From: Membranipora membranacea
Taxonomy: Eukaryota; Bryozoa; Gymnolaemata; Cheilostomatida; Membraniporidae
NCBI GenBank assembly: GCA_914767715.1
Contig: OU612068.1
Span: 20,274,001-20,338,000 of the forward strand
DNA: 64,000 bases
Direction: 5' to 3'
Positions within the stretch are counted from its first letter, which is position 1, and each line of letters begins with the position of its first letter. The notes under the pieces were generated by a model. The model worked only from the letters and a program-made list of their open reading frames with translations, was not told the DNA's origin and ran no database searches. Positions 42,001-54,000 of the stretch are shown here, piece by piece. The translations under genes and the position numbers were made by a program.

Positions 42001-45000
42001 TCCGAAATCATCCCCTCTGTGGGTTAGATCAAGAAGTAACAAGGGAGTTATAGGAGTTATCTCTCCTCTCCCCTGTTACTCCTCGGTTTGATTATCTGGA
42101 CTTTCTCATTCATAACATCATAACAAACAGAATGCTAGTTATTCGAGCATTAAGTGTTAGCTACATTACCTGTTGTTGTTTTACTGATTCCTGGTTAGGG
42201 AAAAAGAGGTGATTAAGAATTGAAGCAAAATAATACAAGCAGTAGCAAATAAATATGGAGAAGCATGAGATAATTATAACTTAGGCGGTTGAGTTAAGCA
42301 GAAAGGTTGAGGGAAAAAAGTGTTAATGCATCAGCCTTTATTAGATGGATAGAAATTATAATAATGAGTTGTTGAGGTATTCTTACAAAAATAAATAATA
42401 TTTCAAATACATAATATGTTATATTTGGTATAATATATTATAATATCATATATGTTTATGGTATGATGGGTAAAATAGTTGATATTGTGCAGCATCTTAC
42501 CTTTCATGGAAATAGTGTGTTGCTGAGTTTCTTCATCGTAGAACACCTCCACCTTCTTATCCTTAGTTGTTGTGAGTTTCTTCATTCCCTTGTTCCATGT
42601 GACTTTGGGAGCTGGCTCGCCAGTCACCTGACACTTGAAAACTGCAGTGGATCCTGAAAATAACCGCAAATAATTTAGCCAATCCAAACAGATGTATTGA
42701 AAATAAAATGCCTTGATAACTTCAAGAATTGAGAGGCACAGTATCAAAAACACATATTAACTTGTTTGAATCAAGTTTGACCCTTTTTGCCTGCATTTCT
42801 GATGTTCCCCTCTACTAGCCGCTGTCAGCTCGAAGAGGGCAACTTCAATTACTGGTGTTTCACAGTCTTATTTGGATGCTGTGAACTCATGTATATTATA
42901 TCGCAAAGCAATGACCATAAGAAGTAGCTGGTCCCCTGTTATAAGTAGTCTGTAGTTACCTGCTAGGGTGGTGCATTTGATAGGTTTAGATATGAACTCT
43001 GGAGCACGGCCCTTTACTGTAAGCTTGGATTGGGTGGAGGCTTCTCCTCCTACATTGGTGGCAGTCAGAGTCACGGTACCATCATGGAAGTTCTCTGGGA
43101 CATCCTTCAATGTAATTTTGTAGGTCATTGGTTTTGTAAACTCAGGAATGATGTTCTCAGATTCCTGAATTTCCTCGTCATTTATTTTCCAGACAACCTC
43201 AGGCACTGGAAATCCTCGCACTTTGGTCACAAATGTGACGGTCCCTCCTATAGGCAGTTTGGCATCCTTGAATGGCTGCAAGATTTCTGGTTTCTGGGCA
43301 GCTGAAATCAAAGTTAAAAAATAATAAAAAATTTAAAATATATAGTAACTGTCACAACATTGGAAATGAATGTGGCCAAAAATATGTATATGTTACAAAA
43401 ACTTAAAGTCCTGGTCAGTATTTTCTTTTTATTGACCAAGGTCACTCCATAAAATGTACATCAGACGATTTTGGGATAATAAATATGTGCATTTGTCTGT
43501 TTTCTTGAGTATCTGAGTATTTGTTCTAATTGATTTACGGGTGTCAGAAATTCCCATCAGCTCTCCAAAATATCCAATCACTGTCTCAAGTACCATCTCA
43601 GTCAACAAATCAGGCTGTTAATCTCGTAATATGAGATGTCTGGAACTCCTAATAGATAGCAATGTTGACAAAACTTCAGCATCAAAGGACTCCCTACATC
43701 CTGTTCAGTTGATTTTTGAGAGGCCTAGCAGAGCACTTGACTCTTGCAAAAAAGTTCTCATTGTTATAATATATCACACTGATCACGTTATATACTATTG
43801 CATGTATATCTCAGATCAATAGAGAGTGAACTAATCCACTTAGCATGAGTACCATCACAAGGAATTTGGTGTGACGATTTGAGTTCAAATATACCAATTA
43901 GGGGTGGGTACCTGTTAGGTACTCGTACTAATTAGACTCTAACGATCAGAGATACACATCAAGATAGTGAAGTCTCAATTTCAGTGTGATAATATATGGG
44001 TACTCACGTTTCACTTTGAGTCTTGATCTGCTCGATGTTTGTCCAGCTGTATTCTCAGCTCTAGCGTTATACAAGGCGGCCATGTTGGGTTTGACATGAG
44101 TTATGGTAAGTCTATGGATGTTACCATCCTTCTCGATGGTATATTCTGGCATGTCAGATGTGATAGTCTGGTCAGACTTCATCCAGATGACATCAGGTTC
44201 AGGTTCTCCTGTTACGGTGGCTTCCAGAGTGACAGTGTCACCTTCCGTACAATCTCTAGTATCAGGCAGCTTCTTGGTGAATTTTGGAGCTTGTTTCTTT
44301 TTTGGCTTGACTGTAAATGAGCGAGCAAAAATAGCATTCTAGTTCTACTGAGCGGTTGGAGCTCCAGCAGCCAAACTGCACACAATGAACATGCTGCTAA
44401 AAGAGTACAATCTAGATCTTTAGCTGGTGGAAGTTAGGAAGAGCACTGAGCATGAACTACTACTTTCTCAGAGTTGTCTAATCGTTACTTGAAGCCCCCC
44501 TGAGCAAACTCTTCTAATAGCAGAGACTATCAAGCAAGCCTTCGACCCTAAAAGTAAGCCGATGGCTAAGTATTGCTAAACAACTACTCTTAAACCTACC
44601 CTCTTCCTGTGTAGGTTCAGTATCTGCAACTGTACCCAATAGACAAATTAAAATCTCACTTTCTCTTGTATATAAAGGTCAAATTCTGATAGCGCCCAGC
44701 AGCCACTCATTTTATAATTTGAAAAATTTGAACCAAAACATTCTATCAGTGATAACCGCCTAAGACTCCTGGTGCCCTACCTTTGATTTCTACAGGTGCT
44801 GAGGTAGCTACCTCTCCTGCCACATTTGTAATGACAGCCTTGTATACAGCAGAGTCAGCAGGGATAGTTTGATTGACGGTCAGTGTCTGTAGTGTCTCAT
44901 TGACTGTGCTTACTATGGAAACTGTATGCTTCTTGTCTACAAGTTCCAGTGGCTTATCATCAACAAACCTGTAGAAAGAGACCAGCAAGTAAAATATTAA

Positions 45001-48000
45001 TAAACCTCAATGCATTTGTTATTTATCAGTTACTTGGTATGTGACAGTTCAGCTTAAAAAATATATTCACATTCATTATAAAGATGGAAGTGGTGTTGTT
45101 ATTTTGTATAAACTTAACTTACCACTTGACTTCTGGAGTTGGTGTACCCTTGAATCCTACTCGTAGGCTGAAAGGAGCACCTTCCATCTTAGACACAGCC
45201 TCTAGTGGAGTGATCAGAGTTGGTACATCTTGGCTCTCTGCAATGATAACCAAATGGAATAAGTGGTGAAGAAAATATCTCCATCATACATAATTCATAT
45301 AAACCAAGTGTAATAATTAGGCCATAGACCTCTTGTGAGGCTTTTAACAGCCATCGTATTATAGGGAGTTGTCTCCTTTAATTTCATGAGGAGACAACAA
45401 TATAAATACCTATGGTTGATGAAAAGAGTTCAATAACTATGTCTTACCCTCGACTGTGACCTTAGCCTCAACCTCATCATCACCGGCATCATTTGTGGCA
45501 ACACATCGATAGACTCCGCCATCGTCTTTCTTAATTGATTTCACAGTGAGCTCTGCCACATCTTCTGTGTATGACATAGTTACATTCAATGTGGGGAACA
45601 ACTCAACATCATTCCTGTAAAATAAAAGCCAAAACATATAATGTTTTTAACAAAAATATCCATGTGCAATCAAGGTAAATTCTGACGCCTTCTGTCGCAG
45701 GCTTAACACATCAGTTATCTAATTAATAGAAGGCCTACCTGTACCACTTGACATCAGGCCGGGGCACACCAGTGACGTTACATGTCAGTATAAGAGGTTT
45801 ACTGATGTATCCTACTGTCTCTTCAAGCTCCGTTGTGAAGAGAGGAGCCTTGGATTCCTTCTTAGTTCTCAGTAGTACAGGGGAAGCCTGCAAGTCAACA
45901 GGCTCTTCTACTTCTGCAAAAATAAAAGATCACCATTAGTTGCAAATCCCTGAAACCAAACTAAGCCTGGAATCCCTGAATCCAAACTAAGTGTGGAACA
46001 TAAAAATAACATGTGGTACATGCACAACACTCAATGCAATTGGCTGCTGGCTTTTCGCAGGATTAACGACAAACAACCAGCCATTATAGATGAAGTAGAA
46101 GTGAAGAAATTGAGTTCTGAACAATGAGCATTGGAAGAGATACTACTGATCAACCAAAAGAACCTAAACCAAGCCATACAGAACTGATGTCTAATCCTTA
46201 TAAGGCAAATAATGATAGAATCTCTGAAATGCAAAATTACCTGTATCTTCCTCTGGTTCTGATACACTAGCTGCACCACCTGAACACAGGATACAGGCGC
46301 TAGCATAGTATGTATATGTTTTGATGTAAGAACAAGGACTTTTTGGTAAGACTCAATATCAATAAGACCTTGTAAAACCATCACTTACAATTCTATGAAC
46401 TAAGGTTCGATGTAACATATTGTTATGCAAGCAAAAGACCTCAAAATAATTTTGCTTCGAGAAAATCTTATAAGCATTCGTTGTAACTTGCGCTGCACAT
46501 TAAAGGGCAAGGGCTCAGGGCTGCGTAGAATGAAGGATCAGAACTGAGGTCTAACTTACTTTCAACATCTAGTTTGAACTCTGCTTCCACATCACCAGCT
46601 TCATTTTGTGCTTTGACAATGTAAACTCCGGCGTCGACGTCATCAATAGATTTCACCTCCATACAATACGTTGTGTCATAGTCTTCCACATGGTATTTGT
46701 CATCTTCGGTGACAGACTGCAACTCTCCATCAGTGACTTTAAACCATTTCACTGCAATTCATAAGATATAAAAATAAATCTCATACCAAAAGGAATTGAA
46801 AAAAATGTGAATAAATGTAAAACCTCACATTTTCACAATCACTTTGATAGACACTCAGATTTCCTCTTTACAATGTAGTTCCAAGTTATGAAAGTAATGT
46901 TTTTTGGAGATAATGGTAAAATTGAACAGGAGCCTACCTTCAGGTCTTGGTACACCAGCTATGTTAGCAATAAGTGTAGCTGTGTCCTTAGATTTGACGG
47001 ACACAACTTTGGTTGGCTCTTTGGTGAAGTATGGTTTCTGTAGTTCTATTTTCTCTGTCTCAGGTTCGACTTGCTCTACAACCTCTTGATCAACTGTCTC
47101 AACTGAAACAAAGCAAAGGAATATATATTTGTTTGGGTACGAACAGTAGTCTATCTATCATAACTTGCAAATAAATTCAATGAAGACAAACAACCAATTC
47201 GCATCTGATCTCCACATTTTTACCTCATGATGATACAAATAATCAATCAGCTTTATAAACAGAGCAGGCAAATCAGTAGAGGGGGAGCAACTCCAACTCA
47301 AGGAAAATCAGATGAACCATTATCCGCTGTGAGCGCTAAGTCTTAATTTTTAGCTGAACTTTCGTTTAAATTCTTCTCTTTTTGCCATTTATTTTTATGT
47401 TACATCATGAAAAACATTAGAGATGCTAAGTTGTTGCTGACAATAAATGTATTTTAAATCATTGTACTTTTATGAAAACCTACCAGTGACTAGAAGATTA
47501 GCGGTGCTGGTCACATGACCGTACTTGTTCTCACAGATAACTGTGTATTCACCCTCATCATCTGATTCTACATCACATATCTCCACAAAGTGTTTATCTC
47601 CTTGTTTAGAGATGATGATTTTACCAGCATCCTCCAGAACCTCACCGGCTCGAGAGAAGGTGATCTCATCGGCATTCTGAACCTCAACCATGAACGAGGC
47701 AGTCGATCCAGAGGCAGCCTGTCAATTAATTGGAAGACAAAAATTAGACATTTGATAAAGGTGCAACTATAGTCAAACTTTCAAATGTGGACACGACTCA
47801 TTTAAAATTTGTGTTTCACTCACTGATTTGGTGTTGATTAAATAATTTGAATGCGGAAAATTTAATATGGAAAACTCAATATTTCTGAGTTCGGATTTAA
47901 GTAAGGCCATTGGGATATGTATAGGCCTACCTCTGTGTCCTTGAGAGGAGACATAAAAGTAGGAGCTTTGTCATCTACTCTGACTAATCCTGGACTTCCA

Positions 48001-51000
48001 TCCGGAGTTGTCACCTCGACAGCGACTGATGTAGAAGAGGACACTGTCTCAACTTCCTCAGCTGTCACAACTTCCTCAGCTTTCACAACTTCCTCTTCTG
48101 GCATAACTTCCTCTGCTGTCACAACTTCCTCAGCTGTCACAACTTCCTCAGCTGTCACCTCTTCGATTGTCTCAGGGGCTGGGTGTAAAGAAACAACATT
48201 CAAATGTCAAACCCACCATAAATTATTCAATAACATTTCAATGTTTGAGTATTATCTAGATACATCTATAGCCAGATTATATATACTATGATCGTACTAG
48301 TCTTTGCTATTAAACTCCAGTGATCAGGCCAAGATTGTGAGGTTTAGGTTGTCACATTGCATTTGCAAGTAATAATTCAACTAGAGGCAAATGAGGTTGT
48401 TGTCATGATGTAATGAAAGACTTGAAGATGACTACAGATATGATTTTTCAGATAGAGCTGCCCAGTTTCTTGTGCAGAGATCCTGATAGCTATACAAGTT
48501 TGGGACATTGAATCTCAGCCAAACATAGGGACGACACTCACCCTGAATGGACAATGTTGTGCTGGTAGTAGCCTTTCCAACAACATTCTTCACTGTGCAG
48601 GCGTATGTCATCTCTGTGTCATCCTTGATTAGGTCAGCGATCATCAAAGTAGAGTCATCTTTGGTGGTGGTGATTTTGTATTTTGGTGAATCCTCAAGAG
48701 TCACACCATTGGCTGTCCATGTAACTGTAGACTCCATTGGACTATCAAACTTCACCAAGAGTGCAGCGGGTTGGTGTTCTTCAACCTCGACTGTTTGAGG
48801 CAAAGCTTGCATAATCTTTGGAGCATCAGCGTTGACCATGGTCTCAAATAGATGAGTTGACTCGCCAGCTTCATTCTCGACAACTACCTCGTAGTCACCT
48901 TCATCGTCAACTGTACATTCCTTCACCAGCAGGGTGGAGGTGTGATCATCAGTCTCAATTCTGGAGAAATGATCATTGCAACCTGACTAAGTGTGCACGA
49001 TAGTAAGTCAGGTCTAATAATAGCTTGTAACATGATTTATGATTTAGAAAAATTGTCAGCGCAATCGCTCCATTATTCACAGAACGGATTATAATATTTA
49101 TTTCCGAATTATAGCAACATACGGAAAATCATAGCAAATATAAATAGTAGACATTTTACTTACAGAACACGTTCAGATTCTTTGACCTCCTCATCATCCT
49201 TGTACCATGATACATCAGGCTGGGGGTGACCTGTGAACTCTACTGATAACTCCATATCCTGATTCAGATCAAAGTCTAAGTTGTCTGACTTCTCCGTGAT
49301 TGTAGGTCTCTGTAGCGTGCTTGATTCCTCTACATCTGGTTTGGCCATTATGACTTCTGTTTCCTCTGGTATGGTGGAATCGGTAACAGTCTCAGGTATA
49401 TCTTTTGTAGATACCACCTCAACACTCTCTTCAGCGGGAGCAGCTGCTGATGGTTGTTTTTCCTCATCGTGTTTTGAAGTATCAACCACCGATTCTTCGG
49501 GAATTGTGGACGCCACCTCAAACCCTCTGACTTCAGCTTCAACATCATGGACTTCGACTGACTCCACGTTGAGCTGCACAGCTGCTTCAGGTTGTTCTGA
49601 TGTTGCTCTCTCATGAGGCAGGTCTACTTTAGCCTCCTGGGTGCTTGAGAGGGCTGTACTGACAAGTGGTTGAGTGTCGGTTACTTCTACATTCTCTTCC
49701 AATGTGGGAGCAGTAGCAGTACTTAGTGTTTGGTCTGGTTTATCAGTAACAACCTCTATTTCCTCAGGAATGGCCGAGTCAGTAGTGACTGGGTGAAGAT
49801 CTGCTGACTCATCGATTACAGTTTCTGACACGTCTGCGGCAGCAACTGAGGTGATGAGATCTGGTGAACGTTTTTCTTCCATTGGTACCACTTCATCTTT
49901 TGAATGGGTCTCAGTGGTGGACTCAGCAACTATCGGCTTTGTTTCCTCAAGCTGAGTATCTGACTCAGATAGAGGCGCAACTGCTGGTTTCATCTCAGTT
50001 TCGCTCAAAGAGGTAGCAACATCAGTCTCATCTGGAACGGTGGATTGTACTTCAGTCTGTGGGAGCTGTTCTGGAGAGCTGAGAGACTGGTCATCTAGGA
50101 CAGTGACAGCGACTTCCTGAGCAGAAGCCTCCTTTTCAGGCTCTGACACCTCTAGTTTTGTATCAGAAGGTTCGATAGTTGTCTGCTCGGGTTTATCCAC
50201 AGGTTTCACCTCCTGAAGCTCATCTGTTTGCACCGATGGTACAATTTCCGAAATCTTGGTGACCCCTTCACTTGTCTCAAAAATAACAGATGTATCCTCA
50301 GGAGCTGTGGATTCTACTGGTGTCTCCTCAGCAGGTTTGGGTTGCTGCAGGACCTCCTCTTTTATGACTGGAGCAGTCTCTGTAATCTCCTCCACAATTT
50401 GGTTCTTGACCTCCTCTACAACTGTTTCGGTTGGCTTTGTCAGTTCTGGTTTTACTTCTTCGGTAGTTTTCACTTCTGTCAACTTATCTTCAGTAACCTC
50501 AGTTGTTGTGTGGATAGTTGGTTTCTTCTCATCTTTCTTTTCTGTGGGCACAATCTCCTCTTCAACCTCTGGCTTAGAATGTTGCTGGGTCATTTCCTCA
50601 AAGACAACTTCTTCTGGCTTGATTTGCTCAAGTTCAGCAAGTACTGTAGCAGATGTTGTTGTTGTTGTCTCGGTTTTTTCGGTGGGAGCGGCTACAGTTT
50701 CAGGTTTGGTGACGACTTCCTCTACAACTTCTGCTGTTTTTTCAACTGTTTCTAGTGGCTCTTCCTTAATTGTGGCGCTTGCTTCTTGTGATTCAACAGT
50801 CTTCTGAACAGGCTCGCGTTCACTTGGCACAACTTCTTCTTCAACCTCTGGTTTAGCTTGTTGATGAGTCACCTCTTCAAAGACAACTTCTTCTGGCTTG
50901 ACTTCCTCGACTTCATAAACGGCTGAAGCTGATGTTGTGGTTTTCTCAGTTGATTCAGAGGAAACAGTGATGACCTCAGTTTTGGATGTCTCTGTTACAG

Positions 51001-54000
51001 TTTCTTGTACTTCTTCAGGCTCTTCAAGAGGTTCCTCTTCCACGACGGCACCAGCTAGTTGTGACTCAACCTCCTGTTGAACAACTTCAGGTTGATCCTG
51101 TGTTATTTGTTCCATGGTAGGTTCCATGGTTGACACATCCTCTTCTGGAATTGCCTCCTCTTCAAGAATAACTTCAGCAATCTGGGTAACCATCTGCTCA
51201 ACTCTCTCTTCTTCCTCAATAACTTCAACGGATACAGCTGATACAGCGTCACCATGAGGGTTAGTCAGGACTACTTTGTACAGGCCGGCATCCTCTGGCA
51301 TTGTGTCAGTGATCACCAGTGTGCTTGTGGTAGTGTCGGTGACAATCTCAAAATCGGCGGAAGGTACAAGGAGAGCATCATTCCTAAACCATTGTACGTT
51401 AGGAGCGGGCTCTGCAGTGTAGGTGACGGTAAGGGTTGTCTTCTCACCATCCAGCACACGAAGTGGCTCAAGGGATGATGTGAATGTAGGAGCTGACCCT
51501 TCACCAGCTGAAATGATAACAGATTAGTGTCATTCCCTACATAAACTCATATTACGTAAGAATAAATATCTACACACCCTTGAGGTGAATAGATTTGCTA
51601 GAGTTTAGTTTAGTGACTCAATGTTGGCTAACGCCAGATTCTAGCCAGCGAAGGGAGGAACGGGCTAACGTGGTATCCTAGTTTGTAACACGTGGTTTGT
51701 GAACAAAAGCTAAAGATCAAGCTAAAGTTGAACATTTTAACAGAAATGAGGACATATGAATGCTGAGACATAAAGTCATGTCACAAACCTGTGATACTGA
51801 GTTCACATGAAGTGCTGGCAGATCCGAAGTCATTTGTAGCGACGAGTAGATATTCTCCCTCGTCGTGTACATCTACAGTCCTCATGTGCAGCGTAGCGCG
51901 ACCATCTACGATACTCATCTCATAGTAATCATCATCAGACGGGATCAGGTCCTCGTCAATAAACCATTCTACTTTGGGTGTTGGGGAACCTACGACAATA
52001 ATTAAGTTAATTCATAAAAAGGCATAAAAAAGAGAAAGATATTAGCAATGCATCAGAGTTTGTTAGAATCCCAAGTTTTTCTTAATATTCATTTCGGTAT
52101 ATCATAATCTCTGTCATGTCACATGTCTCTGTGTTTGCCAATTCCTAACAACAGGTCACTGGAGTTGTCTTTACATAACAATATAGAAAGCAGCTCTGAA
52201 GTGCTACATCAAGGCTACTCAATGTATACAAACAGGGAGGGTGGAAGGTATGTCTTACCCTCCCTGATACAAATATTTCCCAATTAGATAGTTTGCGGTG
52301 AGGCAGATTAAATCAAGGAGCGCAATGCTTGAATAACTAGCATGCTATTTCCGATGGGTATAAAGAAATTGATTAACTATTGTCTTTGTGTTCCGACCTT
52401 TGACGATGGCTTCCAGAGTTACAGGCTTGCCAATTTCTACATCGGTGTCGGTGAGACATGTGGAGACTTGAGGGGCTTCCTCCTTCTGCCTGACAACCTC
52501 TACCTCCTCAGTAGGAGTCTCAGTCTGTACAACTGACGCCTCGGTCGTCTCGACTATATCTGTGACTAGAGCTGAGGCTACAATTCACATTTATTTGGTA
52601 AAATTTTACAAACATAATAATAGTAATAATGCATAGACAGCATACAACATTGATGAAAGAAAAATAAATTCTATAACGACTTGTAACATATATATATGAG
52701 TTTTGAAGGCTTGCAACTTTAACAAACTTCAGAGCATGAAAAATTGCACATTAAAATCAGACAGATGTATGATAGTGAGATACTTACATTTTTGCCATAT
52801 AAACCGAGCAAGAACCAAACAAATTTGCAAACCAAAACATATAACAATTAACTTTATGAAATAAGTGAGCGTGTTCAATGTTCACTAAGGTTAACTTTTC
52901 ATTTTCCAGAGCTAGTGGATCAAAATGCTGTCAATCTGCGAGACAAGACTTTGGTACCATGCTTCTAAAATATAAATTCAAATCATCCTGATGTTAGGAA
53001 AGTCAAATACATGCAATACAAGTTAATGCCAGTAATAGGGTGGTCACAGTAATTATAATAACACGCAACACGGCACATACATTCAGCCAGGCATGCAGCT
53101 GTAATTGAAGCATAGCAGATTAGACATGCAGTTGGTGGCAAGGACAAAAAGTTGATAAGCCGCTCTCGGCAGATCTTTAGAAAGTGTCCTCCAACAGAGT
53201 AGAAAAAGAGAACAACTTGCATCAAAAAGTAAAATGGATTAAAAAGATCATGCTGTTGGAATATCCAAGGTACGATTAGCAAAGTGAATATGACAGCATC
53301 TAAACTTTTACTAAGCAATATTGAAAAATCTAAAGAGAAAAAAAGATAATCTGATAATATTTTGTGGGAAGCTAGTAGCCGTCATATACACCGTAGGTAA
53401 TGAGAAAACTAGGAGAAAACTAGGACTAACTGAATCAAATGACAGCTTGTGGTGGTATTTGGTAATTTGCTGTTGGTGGAATAAAAGCTCTTGACATTTA
53501 TGAGTCAGCACCAAGATGCGATGTCAACAGAATGCCGGGTCACACTCCATAGGATAAAAGAAATGGAAACTCATGTGTATAGAAAATGTCAGAAGAATTT
53601 AGGTAATTTAAGATTTATTTTTGCCACAAACAACTTTAACAAAACTTGAGAAAAATTTGGTGCCAAAAAAATATGGAGAGAAAAACCAGTGCTGAACCAA
53701 ATACCACCTGTGCCATCTGAAAATCAGTTTCAGCTAGACTTTGGGAAAACACAAAACTATAACTACATTACTATTACATCACACAAACAGTCCGATGGAC
53801 TTACAAATACTACGCTGAGTGCTGTCTCATTTCCTTCTTAGCCTTACCGGTATCAAAAGTGGACAGAATTACAAACTTGACGGTGCGTAGGTTGATGAAA
53901 TGAGACAACACCTAGCATTCGTTAAATAAGACAGCTGACAAAGTGAACTGTGAAGCGCTGATGCCCGAAGGAGGTTGGTTAGACACTGCTACGCCCAACC

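Noticed and set aside
43888-43930. AATTAG...CTAATT inverted repeat as a transposable element
   Set aside because: Arms are short and uneven, with no target duplication and no second copy noticed in the window.
47275-47310. A sixth copy of MITE family A
   Set aside because: Only GCAGGCAAAT and a GAGCAACTCC-like stretch match; neither terminus is visible.
49281-50807. Several plus-strand frames opposite the acidic exon 49164-51507
   Set aside because: They are antisense shadows of Glu/Val/Thr-rich codons; the minus frame is open across 2.3 kb and joins neighbouring Ig halves in phase.
52983-53318. Hydrophobic minus-strand frame of 111 codons, possibly a membrane protein
   Set aside because: It lies in AT-rich intron sequence, lacks a convincing acceptor joined in phase to the gene, and shows no family motif. 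AT-rich DNA often gives hydrophobic frames.
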